From NCBI GenBank assembly GCA_900239685.1, contig OENT01000145.1:1-64000 (forward strand): 64,000 nt of DNA. Direction: 5' to 3'. The first letter of the stretch is position 1. Each line of letters opens with the position of its first letter. Origin of the DNA: Rotaria macrura. Taxonomy: Eukaryota > Rotifera > Eurotatoria > Philodinida > Philodinidae. The notes under the pieces are model-generated. The model was given only the letters and a program-made list of their open reading frames with translations. It ran no database searches and was not told the origin of the DNA. Positions 38,461 to 50,783 of the stretch are shown here, piece after piece. Position numbers and translations under genes: made by a program.

Positions 38461-40803
38461 ATTTTTGTCTCGAGTAAAGCGATTTTTTAGGAAATCATAA
38501 ACATGTAGAAAGATTGATGAACTTAAATCGTGGTCGGGTATCCAATCTTAGAATTTCTAATTCGGTACTCGATTTTTCGACTCAACTCAAGAGAGATTAT
38601 TTGTGAGAAAATGACAAAATCCTATAAGGACTGATGAAAATAAATTGGGTCGGAAAACATGAATCTGCAATTAGTTTTCGATTTTATGTACTACACATCT
38701 CAGTTTGGTGAATCTCAGCATGGATACTTTTTTCATGTACCTTATGAGATCTAATTAGGAAGTGAAAAATGTTCACCAATAAAAAAAAATTGGAGATGTA
38801 ATTATTTTCTGAATCACACACTGAGTGTATCGTTTTGTGTGACAACATTTGTGAAGATAATTTCTCGAACAACGCAATATAGAGCTAAACCTGTCCCATC
38901 AGAAAATTAACAGAACATGGAACTGCTATGCCAACTAAATTGTTTTCTGATTTGACTTTTTCCTTTGGATTCTAGCCAATTCTTGTTCTTTCCAACATGA
39001 ATCAACTGGAATACTGCTTCCATATTTTGTCGATTTTCCATATCTTTCTGGTGACTCCGGCAAAATTCAGTTGTTGCTTGAGGCTAGAATCATTGACTGG
39101 GATGTTAATGAATCAGAAATCGACGTATACGAGCCGTATATTTCGACCTGGGAATGTCATAAATGATCATTTTATTTCTATTCAATCTATATTCTAGTGG
39201 TAACTAGCAGTCGTTGTTACTATATCAGCGCGTCAGGTTTTCTTCTATCAAGTGGTGTCTTTTAAAATGATGTTTTGTTTTTGTTTTGTAAAAATAAAGA
39301 ATACGTAAGTTTCTTCTACAAATTAATATTTGAAAATTGTTTTAATATTGAAAAACAAGGATATCAAGGCGAGAATTCTATCTGCAGAAAACGTTCATGT
39401 TTTTCCCGGTATCTTATCTATAGTGTTTTTAGCCAACATCTGTTCAATTATCTAATCTCATTTTGATAAATATGTAAAGCAAAATTCTTATGACTCTTTG
39501 GTGGCATTTTTATCGTATTCTTAGATAAGCATAATTGCTACTGGAAATCGGCCATCTCTATCTTTCGTTCTTTTTTTCATTCTTCATCTGTGTGCATCCT
39601 TGCCGTATTTTCTGGCGAATGTGATCACTGGTATAGATATAAGTTTCTTATACAAGTGTTTTTGAAAGCTGTTGAATAAGATGAAAGATACGCGTTGAAA
39701 AGAATATGTATCCAATAATTAAAATTTTCATTTTGACTAGGGTTATTCTTAATGTTGTACAATAAAAATTCGATAAGGTTGTTAAATTTTGTTATAGCAT
39801 CATTAAGTTAAAGTTCCAAAGATTTGTTTCTTGTTTTTCGAACGATAAATGCTCTAAGACTAATCGATGGATTTCTTGTTTTTTTTTAACTCAGATTCAC
39901 ACTCGCATCCTGTTAACGTCGTACGTTACGTAAAATAAAATTGTCATTTGCGGTATATTTTCGTTAAATAAATCTAGTGTTATTTGTACCCCGAAATTAG
40001 TCGAAGTTAAATTAGAAAAAATATTTTCTTCATCTCGTTGAACAATTGAAAAATATAATATCCGTACATCAACAAGACGGTTGGAAAAATCAAAAATATT
40101 CCGGATCTTCATTGCAAGATAGTCTGAAAAAAATCCTTTCGAATATGTTAAACATAGAGAAAAAATAGTTATGATAATTGAATTTCAATCAAATGAATAA
40201 ACTTATCTCGTTTCTCATTGATTGTAATTGACGAAAGTTTGTGGCCGTACATCGAAAATAATTTCTCAACGATATGACAATGGATTGGTTTCGACATTTT
40301 TCGTTGGGAAGAATAAAGTTTATAGTGTATATAAATGAAACAGACGAGAATAATGTGATATTCAGGCACAATTGTTTTTAAATATCGTTTTCTCTACTGA
40401 GGCTTCACGAAAATTTTCATTCTTAATTATACTGGAAAACTGATCAGAAAAAATCATTCCATTGGACACTATTGTATGCAAAAACTCCTAGAGCAGGACG
40501 GTAAAAACAACTTATTTGTAATTTTCAGGATTCATAGGCTCATATCAATCATTGATGTCGTTCATAATCAAATTTAAATATTTTATCTGAAGGTTTAGTC
40601 AAATTTTTCCGAAGATTGAAAAACATCTTTTATAATTGATTGCATTTTCATTTTAAAAAATCATAGTTTTCGATGATTTCAACGGCAAGTAAACTAAGTT
40701 TGATGAAATCACACAGCAGTTCCCGATAGAGTTCGCCTCATCTTTGAATCCATGTCCCATAAGCTAGTCCATTGCTCGATCGTTATTGACTTCAATATAT
40801 ATA

Positions 40804-41492
40804 CAGTATGTAAAATAATTATTCGGACAAGTTTATTTTCATTCTTTTTTCCTGCTTCCATAGAAGCTGAGAAGAACCTAAAAGGTGATTCTAGTAGAGA
40901 AAATGGTTTCCGACAAGAATATAAAGAAATAAGAATTAAACTCAGATTTCTAATGGTGGGATCTCCAGAAAATCAAAACCCTACATTATACGAACCTCGA
41001 ACAAACAAATATAGCATTGTTTAGATCACATAGAATGATAGAGCAAACAAACGTCCCCTCAATGAGATGTCTCCGAGGTCTCTACGATATTTTTCGGTTG
41101 AGATATAGCGCTGTAATTTAACGCCAAAAATGGTTTTTTTCTTAGAAAATGATAGACGAACGACTATTAGGTCTTCCGTAAGATTGCTCTAACTCAGCCA
41201 AAAAAATGTCGTAAAGACCTCGAAGACGTCTTACTTTGTAGAAGATTGTTTACTCTATCCTTCTATGTAATCTAAACATTGTTACATTTGCACATTCGAG
41301 GTTCGGAAAATTTATGGTTTTAATTTTCTGAAGACTCCATCGTTAAAAATCCGAGTATAGTTTTTATTTCCTTATATTCTTGTCGGAAATAATTTTCTCT
41401 TCTAGAATCACTTTTTACATTCTTTTTAGCTTTTAGCGAAGCTGGAAAAAAGAATGAAAACAAATGTATCCGACTAATTATTTTGTATACTG
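40804..41492. mobile_element. 689-bp Tc1/mariner-like MITE (long inverted repeats)
   Basis: Both ends start CAGTAT followed by AAAATAATTA-TCGGA and are flanked by TA dinucleotides (40802-40803 and 41493-41494), the Tc1/mariner target. The arms continue inward for about 300 bp each, past TTTTCATTCTTTTTTCC, to the centre near 41130, so almost the whole element can fold back. No transposase remains. Confidence 0.8.
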
Positions 41493-43776
41493 TACATATA
41501 TATATATACAAATGATTCGATTACTTTAGGACTATCTGCCTTGTGTCTGCTGTGTTAAGAATCTTAAGCTCTCAGTGTATCTTTCTATTAAATATTGAAA
41601 ACATACATGACACTAGTTGCCGTGATTCTCGGTAAAATATAGAAGAAATCAAATTATGATGTAACCCGCTATAGCTTTATTTGTTGTTCTTTAATCATGT
41701 AAATGTGTTGATCAAAGAGAAATGTTGAATCATTGATAGAGTGATGATGACCTTCAGAATCAAACCCACCGATCGGCTTTCAATTTTCATATCAAAATAT
41801 AATTAACTAGAGACTTTCATCGGTTGCATCCATCGTACACGTATCAAATGTAACATTTACATAGTTATATACGTGAAAGATGATGCTGAGTTTTTCAATC
41901 CTTGAATATTTCCAGAAGGTTCATTACGTATTTATATATCTATTCAGCTTAGTCGTATCAATGAGTGGAATGATGTATGGCAAAATTTCATAAAGAGAAG
42001 ATTAAATCGAATGAATTGTTTATTATCGTATTCATCCGTACATGTGTTCGATATTATTAAACATAGTTTTCTCGTATTCTAATCGAGAATTAAATCTGAA
42101 ATTTGTGAACATATAAATACAATCATAGCTTTTATTACCTTCTTGACGAAGTCCTACTTTTCGTATATACATTTTGCCCTAAGCAGTATACTAGTTCATT
42201 ATAAGGCTACTCAAACATATCAGAGAAAATGTAAGTCGTCATTCTAATTATACTCATTATTTTCAAGTATGCTATTATTTTGCAACATAATAGAAGGACT
42301 TTTCATACCAATACTATGTAAAGCACAACACAGTATTAATACATCAACGTCATAGGCAGTTTGCAAGATCCATATAAGTAACTGTTAGGATTATAAAGAA
42401 CACATATCAAGTGTAGATTATATTGTATCAAAAATTGACTAGCTGAGTATAGTTACTTAGCCTATCGGAAACATTTTCAGAATATTGTTGAAACAATCCA
42501 AACTCAAAGAATGTTATTGGAAATGTTTCAAAATTAATATTTCAAAATTTTAACGATTTTGATATGGTTACATAGATCACTTATACAATGGAAACATTTT
42601 CCTCGTCTCAAAAATAGAAACAAACTGTTGATGAACAATATGACAACTGAAATAAAAAACATGTTAAGATTAACCCAAATTTCTCATCTTTGGATTAAAT
42701 TAATAGTATTATGTCTATTTGATAGATACTTTTTCTTCTCGAAAATATTGTTTAGTTTTCATGTGTAGTAGAAAATCTTGTTTATGTTTGATTCTCAGAA
42801 AAAGCTTCATTTCAATCTGTACCTGTTTTTTTCCATTTGAGAAACCATTTTCATATTTCGACTATAGGATAGTCCTACTCTTGATATTGACCGTATATAG
42901 AGAAACATTGGCCTGCTCTCCTTTGAATAACAAAGAATCAAAGAGAATACATAGTCTCTATCACGGTCTCATGAATGCACATGTAATCTCGAATAGAAAT
43001 TTAAATGAAGATCCATTGAGAACTATCATTTTTCTAATTCATCTATTCTCTACACTGCTTGACAAATACTTTGCGAAGAACATCGCAATATACAGAGACA
43101 AATATCTACTGTAGCATTTCAACTATAGTTCTGACGTATTATGACAGTGTCATGCAATTAGAATTTCCTTAGTTCAAGCCAGAGTTTAATATTGTTCAAG
43201 TTCGACAAAAGTGCAATACTTGTCATTGTAGATTGAGCGTGACTAATCATCAGCATTGTACAAAAATACAAAACTTTCATTCTTAACAATATGATATATA
43301 TCCATAGTTCATTGAATGTTGAATTTCATAATCAATTTTCAACTCTTATTATTGACAACAAAGCGATTTATAAACATTAAATCTATTCCAATTACTTATT
43401 TGCAAGTAAATGCTCAATATTTTAGCTCGGCAAATAAATAAAATATAACATAGAACACTTTACTATAAAACATATTGTTAGCTAAATTTGATAAACATTA
43501 GCAGAGAAAAAAAACAAAAGCAAAATTGAAGCGAAAATATGTATTTTTTGTTGTAGGCAGGATAAGAACACGAAGGTATCTATAGACACACATATACATT
43601 GATAAATGTATATATATACATAGTTATTGGCGATGATGTTGTTATTTATCGAAATGATCGATAACAATAATGAACCATTCGTAGGATAACAAAAAAAACA
43701 TATATATATATATGTGTGTGTGTGTATGTGTGAGCGTGTCAATGTGGAATGTACGAAGAATTTGCAAAGGCTTGGA

Positions 43777-46700
43777 TTAGGGTTCCTCTTCAATAACGTG
43801 TAATTCTTTTCGACGCCTTTCTTCTTCTACAAAATAGAGCAGAGAAAAATGAAATATCTTAATCATTTGTAATAAATTTCTCTCTTCTGTTTGATCTCAC
43901 CTGCTTCTTGTACCCATCGTTCTCTATTAGTTTTCAAATAATCGGCCCAGGGTCTTCGAACAACAGTGGATCGAGCTACGGGTGTTGTCATCGATGGCGG
44001 TAATCTTCTTTCGAGTCTGAAACAAAATAATTTTCAATTGATGAATTTCACAACCAGAAAAAGGCAAATAAAAATAATATTTCGTCTTTACCCATTATGA
44101 TCATCATGTTGCGCATGGGATTCGTTTGATGATTCGGCCGACGGGGATGGTGACGATGCCAAGCTTCTATTGGGTATTGATGGTGACAAAAGATCGGATT
44201 CAGTAGCAGCCAAAGATTTAAGAATTTTATCTAACATATCACCAACAACGATAAATGATGGTTCAACAATGTATTGAATAAAACCTGAAGAAAACGATAA
44301 AATAAAAATTCATAACATAAAAATAATTCTAATTACCAATCTGAGATTCAGCAACAAGCGTATTTTCTCGATCACACAATGGTGAGCAAGGTAAACCAAG
44401 TTCTTTTTCTTTTTCACCTTGTTTGAAAAATTCTTCCATTAATGATTGTGTCCATGCATGATGAATATCCCATGGTTTACCGGGATGACTTATATCCGCA
44501 CAATGAAGAACAAGTGCTAATGCTTTTGACTTTTCAATACTATTCAAAGAAAAAGCACGGAATACTTTTTGTCAACAACAAAACTTTTTCTATTTCGAAT
44601 GACTTACTTTTCAGGCATAGTCAAAAGACTTCGCATAGTCTTTAGTTGTGTAAAATGACAACTCATATCTGTTGCAAGCACCATTTCAATGACAAGATGT
44701 CGAAAATTTCTGACAGAAAACTTCAATTAATTAGCAAAAAACAAGCGATAGTTATCTTTTCTATTCATACTTATATTCATCTGATGTAAATTCCGATATA
44801 ATATTGTATTCATCTTGACGCATCAATCGAAATGCTGCACTAACATGATGATTTTCAAGTACAGCTCGATCATTATATATTAAAGCGACATCAGATCTAA
44901 ATTAGATAGAAATATTCAAAACTTTTTCTTATTCGTCTTATAAAGAAAACAAATCTAGTCATGTAATGATTCATTTTAAATCATTAGAATTTTTCGAGAA
45001 TTTAATAGAATTTCCAACTTCTTTTCTAATGATATTTTAAATTCATAGTTAACTATCTCAGAACTAGGGGTGGCACTTTATCTTTACTTTACCAAATAAA
45101 GTATAGTTGAGCAACTTTACTTTCTCAGTAAAGTAAAGTTGCGTTACTTTACTTTTCCGGATAAAGTAAAGTGTTGAACTTTACTTTACTTGGTCAAGTA
45201 ACGTTTTTTTACTTTACTCGAAAAAGTAAAGTTGAAAAAGTTTGGTTTTTTAATTTATCTATACAAAATATGTTTGTCTAACTTTACTTTACCTAGTAAC
45301 GTAAAGTGATGCAGCTTTACTTTATCCAATAAAGTAAAGTGAAATACTTTACTTTACTTTAGTTTTTCAAAGTGAAATAAAGATAAAGTTCCAGCCCTAC
45401 CCAGAACATCGATAGTCTATCGAATAGATGAAGAGATTTTTCTTTATAAGTCAGTAACAGTATTCTAGAAGCATGGATGGTTTTATGGTTAATATTCAAG
45501 AAAAAAAGAAGAATAATAAAACATGCATCCTGTCAATTTCGATGAAAATTTTTCGATCGATATCGAGTGCATCTCTGGAGTATCAATCTCAACATGCAAG
45601 TATGACGTGTCCAATCTGAATCGAGTAGTTGGTTGAAAATTTTGTAAATACATGAGTACTTGTAGAGGACTAACTAGAAGTCTATAGTATTGAAAAGAAA
45701 TATTTCTTCAATAAGTCATGAGATTGAATATTCATAGGCATTGCATAATTTAATCAAACAGTTAACAGAAGAACTCAACGATTCGTATGACATATTGTTA
45801 GACGAATGCCATCAACGCAACATCTAGTTGCTATGAACGATTAATTGATTCTTTTTTTTTGCTTTGGTTTCTAGAGGTTATAGTTTAGTATGAAACTACC
45901 TTGATTGGATATGAAAATTGTTCGATGTTCCAGTATGTTCAAAATCATGAACAATAGCCGCAACAAACACTGCAAACAATTCGTGATCAGTCAACCAATT
46001 CTAGCGAGTAAAGAAAACAAACATATATATGCATCAATTCCAACATCAATATTTAGAACAACTAGAAAAATAATTATAAAAAACAGCAGACAAGCAATAG
46101 TCACTTCTTTTTTTTCTACAAACTATAATAAGCACAAGTAGACAACAAAACTGCGTTAACCTCTACCATGAGACCAGAACTATAGACAATTTGATATGTT
46201 GTTTGTAAGACATCAGCAGCGTGAATTAAATTATGATATGGATTTCTATACTTGCTATAACCACTTTCCATTTGTTCAAGAAAACTTTGTAGAGCAGTAA
46301 CAGATATCTAGATGAAAATATTATCTTAGTGTAGATTTTCAAGAAACAAATAAATAAATAAATGCTAGTATTTTTTTATTTTACGTGGAGCTTATTTGGT
46401 AAATTGTATCGTTGCATAAGTTCAAAGCCGACGTAACGCAAAGATTGACCATTAGTAAATTCGTTGACAGAAAATACATCAAACGTCCATTCATTGATTG
46501 TCTAAGTGTAAATGAAGAAGAAAAAAAAGACCAAAAGAATATCTGATCAAAAAGATGGTTCATTCTAATGAAAACTAACATATGAAAAACAACATTGAAA
46601 GCATGCACATTTATTGCATTAGTGCGAATATGAAAACCATGGGAAAGATGGAACAATAGATTTATTTCACTTTGCCTGACTACTGACCAACTTACTTGTT

Positions 46701-49551
46701 GATATAGATCACTTAGAGTCCAAATATTTTTTCGGAAAAGTCTAAAGGGATTTTAGAGTCTTTGTTCTTTTACTGTTTAGTGTTCGAATGTGTGAATTAT
46801 AGCTAGCTAGCGTGTAGTAATTATAATAAAAGGTTATGGTAAATATTAAGATAATAGTGTAAGTGAATGTATATATTATGCATTGATACGCGTGAATGTC
46901 AAGTGTGCGTGACAAAGAAGCTAGTACATTGACTGTTGAGAAAGAAAGAAAGAAAGAAAGTAAGAAAGAATGTTTTGAAAAAAAAATGTCTAATTTGATA
47001 CAAGGAACTCAGATGAAAGAAAGAATAGTATAGGATATTGGAAATTATATAATCAATCATTATCATTAAAATACCTTAAATTTAATGTCGATAGACAGGC
47101 GCCTCAGGTACCTAGAAAACATACACAAAACAATGGATGCCAATTCGAGCGACACATCCAAATAGGAGGGTAAACATGCATATATTCAAACCAAAACTGG
47201 CATATCATGCCTTGCTTTTTTTTCCATAAAATACTTTTTGGTAGGTTATTGTCAATTTATATTCATACCTTCAATTTCGCACGTAGAGTCCATTTTTTTA
47301 CAATCCTGATAAAGGGTGATCAGAAGAAAAGTATGGTGAAAAAAACAGGAAAAGAAGGAAAGAGAAATGTATAGCGATAGAAAGAGAATAAAAAAACATT
47401 TAAAGTATACGACAAAAAATGCGGGCTGCATCTAGAGTTAGAGCGACTGCTTAAGTCATACCTGGAACAGCTGCAACACACAATAAGAAAACAATCAATT
47501 TTTTTGCTAACATAGTTATGTATGATTTTATTATCTATGAAATTTTTTTCTCTTCATTTTTCGTCAAAAACTTTTAAAGATAATAAGAGAAACAAAACAG
47601 AAATTCATTTGTATATTACGCACCTGTCTACCATAATTCCAGCACGAATGGCTTGTGCAACACTTTTAAATTTTGGTTTATCCGATGGACGTCGTTTTAA
47701 TGTTGACATTGATCGAGTAAATGTCATTGTTAACCAGTCTCGTACTTCGTTTGGTACTGAATCTGGTTCAATTTCAGATAGTACGCCATCATCTTCCTCC
47801 ATAAGACGTCTATGTAAAAGAGAGAATATTAAAAACAAGAGATCTGACATAAGTTGACATCAGAATGAATATTCTTTTATTTGGCCCACTTTTAGATTTT
47901 TACTCAACTACAAAACTTCTCTTTCTTTTTCTCTTCCTCACTGCTAATTCATTACTGACATGGCAATTATCGACGACAGTTCTCTTTTTATATTTATTAC
48001 ATATATTTATATATATATATATATTTATCTATATCTATATCTATATATATATATATATATATATGTCAGTTTTAAGATGTTCTTTATATTGATGATAGCT
48101 ATAGTTATTTTGTCAAAGAACGAAGTTCTAGCCAACGTGTTTCATTTATCTCTGCAAGTCAAAGAAAAGAAAAGGACATAGCATGCTAAAATACATGTAT
48201 AAATTAAGAACAAAACAAACATGAATGAGCAGAAATTTGATGAGTGATCATGCGGCAGATCTTTTTGAGAAATAGAAAATAAGACACCAGCCTAAGTAGC
48301 TTATCTAAAAACCATATTCGCATCGATGCTATTCCATGGTATTTAGAAACACATAGATATATATATGAACATAAATAAATAAATACATGTATATATATAT
48401 ATATATGTGTGCTTGTGGGAGTGTCCTATCATTTTAATTTCACAGGTATGTTAGTTCAAAGTGCATTCGATTGAAATAATAGTATCGTGTATAAATGTGA
48501 TTATTGACAGAAAAGACAAAAATGAAAAGAAATTTTCATTTCTATTATGATAGGTGCAGCAAAAACAAACATTCTGTTATTGATTATTCTTGTAAATACT
48601 TGTGATCATGGTGGTTAGTGAAAAGTATAAATAGTGTTTATGTGATTGGTTAATATGATAATGGGCGAACATATTCCATGCGCTTACCCCCGTGTAGGTA
48701 CTACTGGACAAGGTCGCTTCTTTTTTCTGTGAGAATACAATTATTTATATAGATTGATGGATATAAATAAGGATAGGAATATTGTTCAGACAAAGGACAA
48801 GTGTGAACGTTTGAAGAAACTACTGATTAAAAAATGGAAAATCATACCGAGTTTCATCTTGATGAGCAGCTTCAAGAACGTTGGCAACATAATCTAAATT
48901 ACGCACTAGATCAACTTTCCGTATAAGTATATTGGAATGAAGAGCAGCAATTATTGTTCGTAATCTAGATTAAAAGAAAAGTACATGTAATGTAACACTT
49001 CGATTACTTAACGTCAGGCTCATTTTCATCATTACAAATAATAAACAGATTTAAATGGCTCGATCAATAGTTTTCATTTTAAAAACTAGGATTTTCATCA
49101 ATGAAAACTCCCATGTAAATTTCACAAGGCTGATTGAATTTTATATTATATTCAGTAATTTACAATATATATTTATATAGGTCATAGGATAATCACTTTT
49201 TTAGGTTAAGAAAAATAGTGCAACAGATTATATTTTTCATAAGAAAATTAATCATTCAACCTTCTTCGTCTTTTAGCCAAAGAAGAGGAAAAACAAGAAA
49301 AGATAATTCTATCTTGTTTTTGCGTTGATAAAGAGAATGACTTACCTTTCACTGCTAATTTGTAATGCTTCAAATGCATTGGATGCCGGTAAATTATTCA
49401 TATTTGATAAATTTGTTACACTGTGTTCAATAGTTTCGTGTGAATAGCTTGAAGCACGTAATCCAACATTATCAGTGCTATCACTTGATTTTGATTTGCT
49501 TGAGAATATCGGTGACAGATTTTCTGATAATAACATGACGATATAATGATA

Positions 49552-49590
<39 letters not shown>

Positions 49591-50515
49591 GTTTTTGGAT
49601 ATGTATGTGTATGCGTGTGTGTATATGCGTGAAAATTTATATACAAGTCAGTTATAATCAAGCAAAACAGATGTATGTATGTACAATACTTTCAGAAGTT
49701 CTCTTTTACTGATGAGTAGTGCTCCATAAGTAAATAAATATGCATAGACAAAGTTGTTTACCCAAAAAATGCCGTTGTTATTTATTTGTGTGATTCATAT
49801 AAAAGAAACTCCTCTTTTGTAACGAGTAAGATTAACTAATGGACACATATAAGAAGAAGAAAACAACTGACAGCAGATACTGCAGACTATATGAATACAG
49901 CAAGAAGAAATAGAGGATAGAAAACAACTCATGTTCGATTGCTTAGATATCTAACATAGAGAAAGAAAGAAATAGAAGCAAAACAGAAGAGATGTGTTAG
50001 ACTCAGAAAATATGAGACTACTATGCTAATGTATATTTATATGTAAGACATCGTATGGATTTTATCTTTTGTCATAAATGTCATCGATGAGAAAGCGACA
50101 TGCTTTTTATTTAGTTTGATTGAAATATGCAATAATTGATATTTATTTTAGACTTCGTATATATTTCTTAGATTTTTAGTTACATTAAAACTACGGGCAA
50201 TGCTTACTCTTTAGTTTAAAACAGAAATTCCTGACATAAAACAGATGTTGTCAAATGTTGGGTACTGTTAATGAAAGAATATCCCGACTTTTAATAGTTT
50301 TTCTAGTCCATTTTTCTCGACTTTAGTTTTCAGCGAACACCACAAAAATAAGAACAACTGTTTTTGTTGTTTTTTTCTGTTCTTTATTTTATATACGTCC
50401 TGAAGTAAAATTAGGTGTTCTTTCTTTTTTTAATTTCTTTTTGTGTAACTTACCAGTTTCGTGATTAGCCATCGCTGCTGCAACTGCAGCTGCTGTTTTG
50501 TTCGTTTTTGATGAG

Positions 50516-50550
<35 letters not shown>

Positions 50551-50783
50551 TCGTTTTGTGCTCGTTGTACCCGACACTGAAAGAAATAAAAGCAAAATCG
50601 GAAAAATATAATTATTAAAAAGCAAAAAAAAAGTAAAAAGTAAGGAACAGAAAGAATTCAAAAGAAGAAAAAGAAGCGAATCAAACCATCAATCATCGTG
50701 CCATCATGTAATTTCACAAATATCTGGCCGCTGTTGTTTTGATAAAATTTAAATTGAGCGAAATCTTCACCAAATTGAAACAT
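43777..50783 (-). CDS. PDE1: PDE1-type cyclic nucleotide phosphodiesterase
   Basis: Exons: 50783-50687, 50576-50454, 49523-49346, 48964-48848, 47809-47624, one of three alternative exons (47305-47269, 47111-47075, 46741-46696), then 46501-46385, 46307-46167, 46000-45900, 44896-44771, 44709-44608, 44539-44337, 44284-44092, 44016-43901 and 43826-43777. The product is 628-631 aa. It should hydrolyse cAMP/cGMP; the family is activated by Ca2+/calmodulin. The PDE1 N-domain is clear (NLDYVANVLEAAHQDETRR, then PNEVRDWLTMTFTR). Catalytic marks are NPYHNLIHAAD (H310, H314), HDFEHTGTSNNFH (H350, D351), LHCADISHP (D457) and the purine-clamp glutamine in AESQIGF (Q508). The C-terminal NRERW motif is present. 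The N-terminus is unlike vertebrate PDE1 and includes a His12 run. I did not see a clear calmodulin-binding helix. Residue numbers are for the shorter isoforms. Confidence 0.95.
45065..45399. mobile_element. 335-bp hAT-like MITE in a PDE1 intron
   Basis: The terminal inverted repeats are TAGGGGTGGCACTTTATCTT on the left and, reverse-complemented on the right, TAGGGCTGGAACTTTATCTT. Flanking 8-bp direct repeats, CTCAGAAC (45057-45064) and CCCAGAAC (45400-45407), match at 7 of 8 positions, the hAT hallmark. The interior is built of alternating AAAGTAAAGT and ACTTTACTTT blocks, giving many nested palindromes. It sits in the 1003-nt intron 45899-44897 and has no coding capacity. Confidence 0.85.
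46696..46741 (-). other. PDE1: PDE1 alternative exon c (46 nt)
   Basis: Acceptor TCCCTTTAG, donor CAA|GTAAGTT, the best consensus of the three. It encodes LFRKNIWTLSDLYQQ, which reads directly into TINEWTFDVF of the next exon. This is probably the default form. Confidence 0.7.
46940..46970. repeat. (GAAA)n microsatellite
   Basis: About seven AAAG units lie in the intron between alternative exons b and c of PDE1. Confidence 0.9.
47075..47111 (-). other. PDE1: PDE1 alternative exon b (37 nt)
   Basis: Acceptor TTTTCTAG, donor AAG|GTATTTT. It has the same length and phases as exon a and encodes YLRRLSIDIKFK. Using it together with exon a would shift the frame into a stop (TAA). Confidence 0.6.
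47269..47305 (-). other. PDE1: PDE1 alternative exon a (37 nt)
   Basis: Acceptor TTTATCAG, donor AAG|GTATGAA. It enters in phase 2 and leaves in phase 0, encoding IVKKWTLRAKLK after the shared VDR. It resembles alternative exon c (WTL core). Confidence 0.6.
48001..48063. repeat. (TA)n-rich microsatellite
   Basis: An interrupted TA tract in the PDE1 intron between exons 4 and 5. Similar tracts lie at 49548-49577 (intron 3) and 52252-52286 (intergenic). Confidence 0.9.
50515..50550 (-). repeat. PDE1: CAT-repeat encoding His12 in PDE1 exon 2
   Basis: Eleven CAT codons and one CAC lie in a row in frame, followed by SSKTNKTAAAVAAAMANHET. It is a length-variable candidate within the N-terminal leader, outside the catalytic domain. 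Confidence 0.9.

Larger units (their letters stand above)
36705..43776. other. Gene-poor region with fold-back elements
   Basis: This 7-kb stretch has no supported coding exon. It contains a fold-back (37399-37845), a hAT-like end (38394), a Tc1/mariner-like MITE (40804-41492), an imperfect inverted repeat around 38943-39120, and a TA/TG microsatellite near 43701-43735. Open frames in the MITE arms (plus 40752-41024, minus 41320-41511) are mirror translations of the same repeat and are not genes. Confidence 0.7.

Noticed and set aside
40752-41511. Two similar frames on opposite strands (FRQEYKEI...)
   Set aside because: They are the two arms of the 689-bp fold-back element, with no transposase motifs.
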